DNA from: Methanosarcinales archaeon
GTDB taxonomy: Archaea > Halobacteriota > Methanosarcinia > Methanosarcinales > Methanogasteraceae
Direction of reading: 5' to 3'
DNA: 11,146 nucleotides
Assembly (NCBI GenBank): GCA_030609345.1
Contig: JAUWCK010000018.1
Span: 1-11,146, forward strand
Translations under genes and position numbers: made by a program
In this document: positions 1-5,521 of the stretch, one piece after another
Layout of the letters: each line of letters begins with the position of its first letter
How positions within the stretch are numbered: the first letter of the stretch is position 1
The notes under the pieces: model-generated
Databases searched by the model: none
What the model was told of the DNA's origin: nothing
The model's input: only the letters and a program-made list of their open reading frames with translations

Positions 1-10
1 CTATTTTCAT
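1..10 (-). CDS. Possible start of a further minus-strand gene (only 10 bases in window)
   Basis: An ATG on the minus strand (bases 10-8) follows the aminotransferase stop by 5 bases and reads Met-Lys-Ile before the window ends. A Shine-Dalgarno-like AGGATGTGA lies 5 bases before it, across the end of the aminotransferase gene. The spacing fits the next gene of the same operon. Nothing can be said about its product. Confidence 0.25.
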
Positions 11-15
11 CGTAT

Positions 16-1128
16 TCACATCCTGCTACTGCTTTCAATACCGTTTATCGTATCGGCAATATATGCCAAGTCCTCTTCTTTCAATGCCGGATGGATCGGC
101 AAACTCAGAATCCTGCCAGACAACTCTACAGCATTCGGGCACCGAACATCTTCATCCGTATAGCCCAATTCCTGATACAGCGGTTGTTTGTGGATCGGCA
201 GAGGATAGTGGATGGCAGATCCGATACCTTCTTTTGCCAGATACTCCATGAACTCATCTCTGGTAAATGGAAAATCTTCCTCAATCACAGCAGCATACTG
301 ATGATAGACATGTGTAACATTCTTCTTCTTATATGGTGTTTTAAGCCCCGATATCTTCAAGTGCTTGTTAAGATATGCTGCATTGCGTATCCGTCTTTCA
401 TTGAGTTGGTTCAGTTTCTCCAACTGCACAACACCAATCGCAGCCTGTATATCTGTCATCCGGTAGTTATATCCGAGCATCGTGTGATAATACTTCTGGC
501 TTTCGCCATGATTTCTCAGCAATCTGCACCTCGTTGACAATTCATCGCTCTTTGTTACGATCGATCCGCCCTCTCCCGTGGTCATATTCTTTGTAGCGTA
601 GAATGAGAAACAGCCCAGAGTTCCGAAGTTTCCGGTCTGCCCCCCCTCATATTCAGCACCGATCGATTGGGCACAATCTTCAATCAGATACAGGTTGTGG
701 TCATCACAGATATCCTGCAACTCCTTTACATCAAACGGCTGACCGAAGAGGTGTACTCCGATGATAGCCTTCGTTCTATCAGTTATTCGCTCCATAACGT
801 CGTATGGATCGATATTAAAAGTCCTCGTATCTACATCAGCGAAAACAGGCTTAGCACCCTGAAACAGGACGGCGTTTGCTGTGGATATAAAAGTGAATGA
901 CGGAACGATGACCTCGTCTCCATCTCTTATATCCAGTGACTTAAGCGCAATGTCCAGAGCGACCGTGCCATTGCTGACCGCTATCGCATCTTTTATCCCG
1001 ATATACTCAGATAAAGCACCCTCAAATTCAGTAACAACCTTGCCCTGTGCAAGCATCCCTGACCTGAGAACTTCGGTAACTGCGGAAATCTCCTCGTCGC
1101 CCATCACGGGTTTTGCAATCGGTATCAT
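16..1128 (-). CDS. DegT/DnrJ/EryC1-family PLP-dependent sugar aminotransferase
   Basis: 370 aa, full length for the DegT/DnrJ/EryC1/StrS family, which transfers an amino group (usually from glutamate) to keto-sugars on nucleotide carriers, making amino sugars for surface glycans. Visible landmarks are the substrate and cofactor loop SNGT at 52-55, the aspartate that contacts the PLP ring nitrogen in LIEDCAQ (D151), and the Schiff-base lysine in FYATKNMTTGEGG (K180). The conserved RNHG (205-208) and GYNYRMTD (219-226) segments follow. The start is supported by GGAG seven bases before the ATG. The gene lies downstream of a methyltransferase gene on the same strand and close to aglB, so a role in making the N-linked glycan is likely, by inference. 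The exact sugar substrate cannot be told from the sequence. Perosamine-type and WecE/ArnB-type enzymes look alike at this level. Confidence 0.92.
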   Translation of the reverse strand: MIPIAKPVMGDEEISAVTEVLRSGMLAQGKVVTEFEGALSEYIGIKDAIAVSNGTVALDIALKSLDIRDGDEVIVPSFTFISTANAVLFQGAKPVFADVDTRTFNIDPYDVMERITDRTKAIIGVHLFGQPFDVKELQDICDDHNLYLIEDCAQSIGAEYEGGQTGNFGTLGCFSFYATKNMTTGEGGSIVTKSDELSTRCRLLRNHGESQKYYHTMLGYNYRMTDIQAAIGVVQLEKLNQLNERRIRNAAYLNKHLKISGLKTPYKKKNVTHVYHQYAAVIEEDFPFTRDEFMEYLAKEGIGSAIHYPLPIHKQPLYQELGYTDEDVRCPNAVELSGRILSLPIHPALKEEDLAYIADTINGIESSSRM

Positions 1129-1146
1129 TATTCGTCTCCATTATAA

Positions 1147-1267
1147 GTACGTGTTTAGCTAACCACAAGATTACGCAGTCTGCGAAGCAGCGGCGCAGCC
1201 ATCTCCACAAGATTTCTGTGTTAATCTCGTGTAATCTCGTGGTTTTTCACCTCAGCTAAACACATAC
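1147..1267. mobile_element. MITE-like element with terminal inverted repeats and 8-base target duplication
   Basis: The element is 121 bases and non-coding. Its ends are 14-base inverted repeats reading GTACGTGTTTAGCT (1147-1160) and, as the reverse complement of 1254-1267, GTATGTGTTTAGCT (13/14 match). Inside these, AACCACAAGATTAC (1161-1174) pairs with 1231-1244 with one mismatch, so most of the ends can fold back. It is flanked by the direct repeat CATTATAA at 1139-1146 and 1268-1275, as expected of a target-site duplication. If the duplication is counted as 9 bases (CCATTATAA, 1138-1146 and 1267-1275), the element shrinks by one base. It sits between the methyltransferase stop and the aminotransferase Shine-Dalgarno. 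No transposase is in the window. Confidence 0.72.
1205..1244 (-). repeat. Dispersed 40-base repeat, copy 1
   Basis: This stretch matches the reverse complement of 5430-5469 at 39 of 40 positions; the one difference is C versus T at the middle of a TCTCGTGTAATC segment. It forms the right half of the MITE-like element at 1147-1267. It contains the phased units CTGTGTTAATC and CGTGTAATC, spaced about 10 bases apart. The minus strand is given here only because copy 2 is listed as plus. Confidence 0.9.
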
Positions 1268-1291
1268 CATTATAAATATGCATCATCTTTA

Positions 1292-2029
1292 CTATTTCGA
1301 TTTCGTTATGCACAGCATCCATCCGAGAGGTACTAAATCTAACACTTTGATCCTTTTCAAAATTGTATATATCCCTCTCAATCCTCGCGGAATGTTTTCT
1401 ATTGGATAAATCACTTTATACACTTTTACCTCGACTGAAACTCCAAAATCTTCTATCATTGCTTTTATTTCGCTTGGTGTAGGGATGTTTATCTCTAAAA
1501 GTCCCTCATAACCTATTTTTCTAAGGAACCACGGTTTTATAAAAGATGGAATAATGAAATAAAATGGCAAACCGGTGTGCAACTCCATAAAGAAATATTT
1601 ATTTGGGAATTGAAGCACAAGCTCACCATCGTTCTTCAACATGTCCAACATATCTATTAACATCGCTTTTTTATCAGGAACGTGTTCTATAACTGAAAAC
1701 GCCGAAATTAAATCAAAAGTTCCGCGCTTGAAAGGCAGTGACTGCGCATCACCGTTTATAAAGAATAAATTTGTAGGGTTCTCTTGACCAATACGGCTTC
1801 TGCATTCTTTCACCTTCTTGTGACCGAGACCGAAGTCGAGGCAGACAACGTTATTAAAATCTCGCCCAAATACACATGAATTAACTCCGGACCCACACCC
1901 CACATCAAGATAATCATCACTTCCTATATTTCCCCCAATATTAGTATAGCAGTTGTATAAATAAAGGGCTCGCGCCTCCAAACTCGGGGCTAAAGTATTC
2001 TGTATCTTGGATGTAATCTTAAACCTCAT
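1292..2029 (-). CDS. Class I SAM-dependent methyltransferase (Methyltransf_11 type)
   Basis: 245 aa from the chosen start. Motif I of the SAM-binding Rossmann fold is DYLDVGCGSG at about residues 39-48, followed by VVCLDFG at the end of strand 2, INGDAQSLPF around 92-100, and FDLISAFSVIEHV around 105-117. This order is typical of small-molecule methyltransferases of the Methyltransf_11/25 group. The C-terminal half has a hydrophobic patch near FYFIIPSFI that could touch a membrane or lipid carrier. An upstream in-frame ATG at 2065 is possible, but the start at 2029 has AAGAGG seven bases ahead and lies about 33 bases after the transcription start expected from a TATA-like box at 2084-2093. 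The gene is divergent from aglB and upstream of a sugar aminotransferase, so the acceptor may be a sugar of the N-glycan; the acceptor is not shown by the sequence. Confidence 0.85.
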   Translation of the reverse strand: MRFKITSKIQNTLAPSLEARALYLYNCYTNIGGNIGSDDYLDVGCGSGVNSCVFGRDFNNVVCLDFGLGHKKVKECRSRIGQENPTNLFFINGDAQSLPFKRGTFDLISAFSVIEHVPDKKAMLIDMLDMLKNDGELVLQFPNKYFFMELHTGLPFYFIIPSFIKPWFLRKIGYEGLLEINIPTPSEIKAMIEDFGVSVEVKVYKVIYPIENIPRGLRGIYTILKRIKVLDLVPLGWMLCITKSK

Positions 2030-2036
2030 CTGCTTG

Positions 2037-2042
2037 CCTCTT
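2037..2042 (-). promoter_or_regulatory. Shine-Dalgarno deciding the methyltransferase start
   Basis: AAGAGG on the minus strand, seven bases before the ATG at 2029. The ATG at 2065 has no comparable site, so the shorter protein is preferred. Confidence 0.6.
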
Positions 2043-2083
2043 CTGCAACTGCTTGATCTTAACATCTACTGCGATATTTGGAT

Positions 2084-2093
2084 TCATATATAC
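2084..2093 (-). promoter_or_regulatory. Probable TATA box for the methyltransferase/aminotransferase operon
   Basis: The minus strand reads GTATATATGA, close to the archaeal TATA consensus. Transcription would start near 2062, giving a leader of about 33 bases to the ATG at 2029 and leaving the ATG at 2065 outside the transcript. This is inferred from spacing only. Confidence 0.45.
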
Positions 2094-2150
2094 CATCCAT
2101 AGTTTCCGAATCGATGCAGCAGCCCCTCGGACTATATGTTATAACGATAC

Positions 2151-2164
2151 CCAAAGTATTTAAT
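2151..2164 (+). promoter_or_regulatory. Probable BRE/TATA promoter of aglB
   Basis: CCAAAGTATTTAAT combines a BRE-like purine stretch with a TATA-like core. A start about 25 bases downstream (near 2185) would leave a short leader holding the GAGGTG ribosome site at 2189-2194. Of the AT-rich boxes in the 136-base region between the two divergent genes, this one has the best spacing. Confidence 0.45.
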
Positions 2165-2188
2165 CCATCCGTAGCAAACACGAAATGC

Positions 2189-2194
2189 GAGGTG
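2189..2194 (+). promoter_or_regulatory. Shine-Dalgarno supporting the TTG start of aglB
   Basis: GAGGTG lies seven bases before the TTG at 2202. Nearby ATG (2185) and GTG (2192) codons are out of frame, so this site decides the start. Confidence 0.7.
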
Positions 2195-2201
2195 TATATT
2201 A

Positions 2202-4835
2202 TTGGCTGGAAAGAAGAACAAACAAAATGAATCTGTGAATAGAGGGAAAGGAAGAAAAAGCAGTAAAAAAGAATTTTCAGAGCCAGAACACCCACGTCCT
2301 CAACATGCCAGTCAACCTGATGAAACCAGACAACCACTGATTGAACGATTGAAATCAGGCGCTCCTTTTGGCGCGCTGCTTGCGATTATCTTTGCGATTG
2401 CGCTTTATATCCGTGCCGTACTCCCCTACAAGAGCGTCTTTCTTGCAGATGGCACGATCAGGTTCGGTGGAAACGACCCGTGGTACCACATGAGAATCGT
2501 GGAGTACATACTTCATAATTATCCACATGCTCTGACTTATGATGCGTTTACGCACTTCCCGTATGGGAACTTTCAACCATACGGTCCGCTTTACGACCAA
2601 GCAATTGCGTTCACATCGATCGTTCTTGGACTCGGTCACCCCAGCATGGATCTTGCTAACACGGTCGGAGCGTATTTTCCGGCAGTTCTTGGCGCGCTCG
2701 TGGTTATACCTGTGTATTTCATCGGAAAACGTCTGCACAACCGCGGCACAGGGATTCTTGCAGCACTGATCATTGCAACGCTCCCTGGGCAGTTCCTATC
2801 GCGATCGTTGCTTGGATTTACAGATCACCATGTTGCAGAGACATTACTTTCCACCGCAACCATTCTGTTCTTCATGCTTGCGCTCAGAAGCGCGCGCGCT
2901 CAGAATCTCTCATTTAGCGATCTGAATCGGGACTGGCGCACCATCAAGTACCCGATTCTCTATACCATTCTGGCTGGCGTTATGTATGCAGTTTATCAAC
3001 TTTGCTGGATGGGTGCACTTCTGTTTGGTATGATCATCATGATCGCAGTGATCATTATCTACATCGCAGAACATATCCGCGGCAACTCTACCGAATACAT
3101 AACCATAGTCGGACCGATCGCATTTGGACTGGAACTGATTCTAATACTGCCGTGGATACATCCTGAACTGGGATTCTCAGGCAATTATTCACTGTTGCAT
3201 GTGTCGGCATCTTTTATGGCAATTATCACATTCGTGGTGATGCATATCGTATCAAAGGAGCTAAATCGCAGAAGTTTAAATCCGTATTATTATCCGGTGG
3301 TTCTGATTGCAGGGGTGGTAATTGGTTTCATCCTGTTAAGCATCACAGTTCCCGCGTTGACCGATGCAGTCGAAGGCTCCGTATCCAGAATCTTCACGAT
3401 AAAGGAGGGGGGTGCTTCGACCGTCGCGGAGGTCTCTTCGATGCTCGTCGATCGCAGCGGGAATCTCAACATCAGCAGGAACAGTATGGTCTACGGTAAC
3501 TTCGGAAACTGCTTCTACATCTCATTACTCGGAATCCTACTTCTGGGGTATTATGTGCTACGCAGATGGAAACCAGAAGATATCCTGGCTCTGGTCTGGA
3601 CTCTGGTCATGCTCATTGCGATATACGGGCAGAACCGATTCGGCTACTACTACGCAGTGAATGTTGCGCTGCTCAGTGCTTATTTCGGGACAAGGGTCAT
3701 CGAACTCTCTGGATTCAAAGGTATCCATACCACAATCGATGAACTCCCCCGATATCTGGCGAAAAACGCAGGATACATCTTGCTCGCGATCCTGCTTGTC
3801 GCTGTTCTCGTATACCCGTGGGGTCCTGCCCCTCTTGCGCTCAAGCAGGCGAAATACACCGGTGGACCAAACCCGGCATGGTACAACTCGCTCGAATGGA
3901 TGCAGCACAACACACCCGACACTGGACTGTCATACTACGGACCTTATGTTCGACCGCCGCGCGGCGAGCCATATCCATACCCGGACACCGCGTATGGCGT
4001 GATGTCATGGTGGGATTACGGATTCTGGATCGAGACCATCGCAAGACGCATCCCGAACGCCAACCCATTCCAGTCTGGTATCGGCGGCGGCGAAGAGCAG
4101 CGACCGGGCGCAGCCACATTCTTCACAGCAGAGAGTGAAGAAGAGGCAAACGGGATCGCGGACACACTCGGCGTGAAATATGTGGTCAGCGATGTCGAGA
4201 TGGCGACAGGCAAGTTCCATGCGATCGCGTCGTGGGACTGCGATACCGGGGGATATGGGGAATGGCTACTTGTCGGCGGGAGAAATGAATGGGTGCCGAC
4301 GATGAGGTACTTCAACTCGATGGAAGGACGGCTCCATATATTCGATGGCGTCAGTCTTTCGCAATACCGTCTGGTGCATGAGTCAACAACAGGAGGTAGC
4401 TCAGAACGCGGTTACAAATGGGTGTACAACCTGCAACCTACGTTGTATCCCGACCTCTTCGAGAACCGCCACCAGGACATCCCCTCAGAGATCGCTGAAT
4501 CTGACACCGGTTATGTCAAGATCTTCGAGTACGTGCCGGGCGCGCAGATTACAGGAACCGCGCCGCCAAACAGCACTGCGACGCTAAGCATCCCGATTCT
4601 CACGAATCAGGGGCGGACGTTTGAGTACGTCCAGACTGCAACAGCAACTCCTGATGGCACATTCACCTTAATCGCGCCGTATTCCACGGATGGACCGATC
4701 GCACCTGCCGATGGCGGGACATGGTTCGATACCGCGCCGTCTGATATGTACACCGTGACCACAGCAATAGGATCCTATCCTGTATCTGTGAGCGAGGCTG
4801 ATGTGCTTGCCGGGAATGTGATCACCGTACAATAG
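2202..4835 (+). CDS. aglB: Oligosaccharyltransferase AglB (STT3 family)
   Basis: 877 aa, in the usual range for archaeal AglB. It transfers a glycan from a dolichol-linked donor to Asn in Asn-X-Ser/Thr on the outer face of the membrane. A Lys/Ser-rich cytoplasmic tail (1-45) precedes a first membrane helix at about 55-75. The first acidic catalytic motif is in GGNDPWYH (D92), and the second is TDHH (D208). Many hydrophobic helices follow to about 540. Family landmarks are TVAE at 407-410, matching the TIXE motif (E410), WWDYG at 603-607, which reads the acceptor sequon, and the DM-type motif DVEMATGKF from D664. The C-terminal part (about 780-877) is a Thr/Pro-rich beta domain. The start is TTG, supported by GAGGTG seven bases upstream. 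Sugar-modifying genes lie divergently upstream. The stop codon touches a MITE-like insertion. Confidence 0.97.
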   Translation: MAGKKNKQNESVNRGKGRKSSKKEFSEPEHPRPQHASQPDETRQPLIERLKSGAPFGALLAIIFAIALYIRAVLPYKSVFLADGTIRFGGNDPWYHMRIVEYILHNYPHALTYDAFTHFPYGNFQPYGPLYDQAIAFTSIVLGLGHPSMDLANTVGAYFPAVLGALVVIPVYFIGKRLHNRGTGILAALIIATLPGQFLSRSLLGFTDHHVAETLLSTATILFFMLALRSARAQNLSFSDLNRDWRTIKYPILYTILAGVMYAVYQLCWMGALLFGMIIMIAVIIIYIAEHIRGNSTEYITIVGPIAFGLELILILPWIHPELGFSGNYSLLHVSASFMAIITFVVMHIVSKELNRRSLNPYYYPVVLIAGVVIGFILLSITVPALTDAVEGSVSRIFTIKEGGASTVAEVSSMLVDRSGNLNISRNSMVYGNFGNCFYISLLGILLLGYYVLRRWKPEDILALVWTLVMLIAIYGQNRFGYYYAVNVALLSAYFGTRVIELSGFKGIHTTIDELPRYLAKNAGYILLAILLVAVLVYPWGPAPLALKQAKYTGGPNPAWYNSLEWMQHNTPDTGLSYYGPYVRPPRGEPYPYPDTAYGVMSWWDYGFWIETIARRIPNANPFQSGIGGGEEQRPGAATFFTAESEEEANGIADTLGVKYVVSDVEMATGKFHAIASWDCDTGGYGEWLLVGGRNEWVPTMRYFNSMEGRLHIFDGVSLSQYRLVHESTTGGSSERGYKWVYNLQPTLYPDLFENRHQDIPSEIAESDTGYVKIFEYVPGAQITGTAPPNSTATLSIPILTNQGRTFEYVQTATATPDGTFTLIAPYSTDGPIAPADGGTWFDTAPSDMYTVTTAIGSYPVSVSEADVLAGNVITVQ

Positions 4836-4842
4836 TACAACA

Positions 4843-4879
4843 GGGCACTGTCGATTTTTTCAGTGAAATCGCCATGCCC
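4843..4879 (+). terminator. Possible hairpin just after the aglB stop
   Basis: GGGCA (4843-4847) pairs with TGCCC (4875-4879), and CGATTT pairs with AAATCG further in, leaving a T-rich top. It could stabilise the aglB mRNA 3' end or help termination. It overlaps the left end of the MITE-like element, so it may be only a by-product of that insertion. Confidence 0.25.
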
Positions 4880-4888
4880 TTATATTTT

Positions 4889-4963
4889 ACCGCGGAGTGC
4901 GCAGAGCCACGCAGAGGGTTGAAAACAGTCTCGAAACTTTGCGCCCTCCGCGTTCTCTGCGGT
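4889..4963. repeat. Imperfect palindrome of the 'CGCAGAG' intergenic repeat type
   Basis: The left arm ACCGCGGAGTGCGCAGAG (4889-4906) matches the reverse complement of 4946-4963 at 14 of 18 positions. A further CGCAGAG unit lies at 4910-4916. GC-rich repeats built from CGCAGAG or its complement CTCTGCG are common in non-coding DNA of environmental archaea and bacteria (general knowledge, not checked). This copy lies within the MITE-like element at 4844-4992. Confidence 0.7.
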
Positions 4964-5056
4964 GATAAATCACTTGATTTTCAGACAGTGTCGTACAACA
5001 GTAATACCTCGATCGGCAGACCACGACATCCCGGTTCATGACAACGACTTGAATGA

Positions 5057-5248
5057 ACTGATCCACAAGTACGTTGCGAGAGCATCGGCGCAGGAGAAAC
5101 CCTGAGGATCACGTTATCAAGCAAAGATGCGCAGCTCTCCAACAAGGGCGGGATTATCACGCTGCTCGACCGGAAGGGGCTCAAGGTGGACGGGGTGAGC
5201 TATACGAAGAAAGAAGCTTCCAGATCGGGATGGACTATGGTGTTTTAG
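5057..5248 (+). pseudogene. Remnant: C-terminal end of a lamin-tail-domain (LTD) protein
   Basis: The frame ending at the TAG of 5246-5248 encodes 63 residues after a TGA at 5054-5056 and has no good start. From about 5087 it reads GAGETLRITLSS, then QLSNKGGIITLLDRKG, then VDGVSYTKKEAS and GWTMVF at the stop. This resembles the last strands of lamin-tail domains, where L-S-N-K-G-G and 'vd.vsY' are typical, usually at the C-terminus of secreted nuclease-like or surface proteins. Another frame upstream (5004-5102, with HDNDLNELIHKYV) looks protein-like, so a frameshift near 5075-5100 probably joined them once. The rest of the gene is absent, since the next sequence upstream is the MITE-like element and aglB. 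The family call rests on recognition of the pattern. Confidence 0.6.
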
Positions 5249-5272
5249 TGTACATGCTCAATATCGTATGGA
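5249..5272 (+). repeat. Imperfect 24-base direct repeat, copy 1
   Basis: TGTAC, three variable bases, then CTCAATATCGTATGGA. It matches 5393-5416 at 22 of 24 positions, including 16 identical bases at the end. It begins right after the stop codon of the lamin-tail remnant. Confidence 0.85.
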
Positions 5273-5307
5273 GTCTTTAAATGAATCCAACGGTACAAAC
5301 GACCGGT

Positions 5308-5380
5308 AATCTGTGTTCATCTGTGTTAATCAGTGGCTAATGTTGTTTTTAGCCACTGATTAACGCTGATTACACTGATT
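5308..5380. repeat. Long hairpin repeat of CTGTGTTAATC-type units
   Basis: GTTAATCAGTGGCTAA (5325-5340) is perfectly complementary to 5349-5364, leaving an 8-base loop, and the outer arms continue to pair imperfectly to 5308 and 5380. The left arm carries units ATCTGTGTT, ATCTGTGTT and AATCAGTGG about 10 bases apart. The hairpin lies between the two copies of the 24-base direct repeat. In RNA it would be a strong stem, but there is no T run after it as in an intrinsic terminator. Confidence 0.8.
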
Positions 5381-5392
5381 TTATCAATTTAA

Positions 5393-5416
5393 TGTACTTA
5401 CTCAATATCGTATGGA
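5393..5416 (+). repeat. Imperfect 24-base direct repeat, copy 2
   Basis: This is the partner of 5249-5272, 144 bases away, with CTCAATATCGTATGGA identical at 5401-5416 and TGTAC at 5393-5397. Together they bracket 120 bases holding the hairpin at 5308-5380. Confidence 0.85.
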
Positions 5417-5429
5417 TAGCTACATATAA

Positions 5430-5491
5430 AACCACGAGATTACACAAGATTAACACAGAAATCTTGTGGAAATCTGTGTAATCTTGTGGTT
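5430..5491 (+). repeat. Dispersed 40-base repeat, copy 2, within a palindrome
   Basis: Bases 5430-5469 match the reverse complement of 1205-1244 at 39 of 40 positions. The unit closes into a palindrome: 5430-5446 pairs with 5475-5491 with one mismatch. Compared with copy 1 it lacks the roughly 25-base GC-rich centre and the outer GTGTTTAGCT arms, and no target duplication could be recognised beside it. It lies 31 bases beyond the nog1 stop codon, on the 3' side of that minus-strand gene. Confidence 0.88.
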
Positions 5492-5521
5492 CCTACCACA
5501 GGGTACCCGAGCATGTTCGTT

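Larger units (their letters stand above)
4835..5001. mobile_element. MITE-like element bounded by 9-base direct repeats
   Basis: GTACAACAG occurs at 4835-4843 and again at 4993-5001. The 149 bases between (4844-4992) begin with GGCACTGTC and end, read on the other strand, with GACACTGTC (8/9 match). Beyond these, the two ends share only patchy similarity (CAGTG versus AAGTG after about 18 bases). Terminal inverted repeats directly abutted by equal direct repeats are the mark of a transposed element; the ends look like those of insertion sequences but no transposase is present. The first direct repeat begins at the last base of the aglB stop codon, so aglB is left intact. Confidence 0.62.

Noticed and set aside
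91..537. 148-codon plus-strand frame opposite the aminotransferase
   Set aside because: The minus strand encodes a complete DegT-family enzyme with all key residues, so this is a shadow frame.
2059..2337. 92-codon minus-strand frame over the aglB start
   Set aside because: It is antisense to the aglB tail and crosses the divergent promoters; it has no recognisable domain.
5074..5280. 68-codon plus-strand frame in the aglB-nog1 gap
   Set aside because: It overlaps the lamin-tail remnant in another frame, is Arg-rich without recognisable pattern, and has no ribosome site; the other frame carries the protein-like sequence.
5273..5392. The segment between the 24-base repeats as a third MITE
   Set aside because: Its ends show only weak inverted similarity, and a 24-base imperfect duplication is too long for a usual transposition footprint.
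5249..5491. Repeats in the aglB-nog1 gap as a CRISPR array
   Set aside because: The repeats are few, differ from one another, are palindromic over their full length and have no regular spacers; no cas gene is nearby.
5417..5505. Target duplication around repeat copy 2
   Set aside because: No equal direct repeat of useful length was found on the two sides of 5430-5491, so it is listed only as a repeat.
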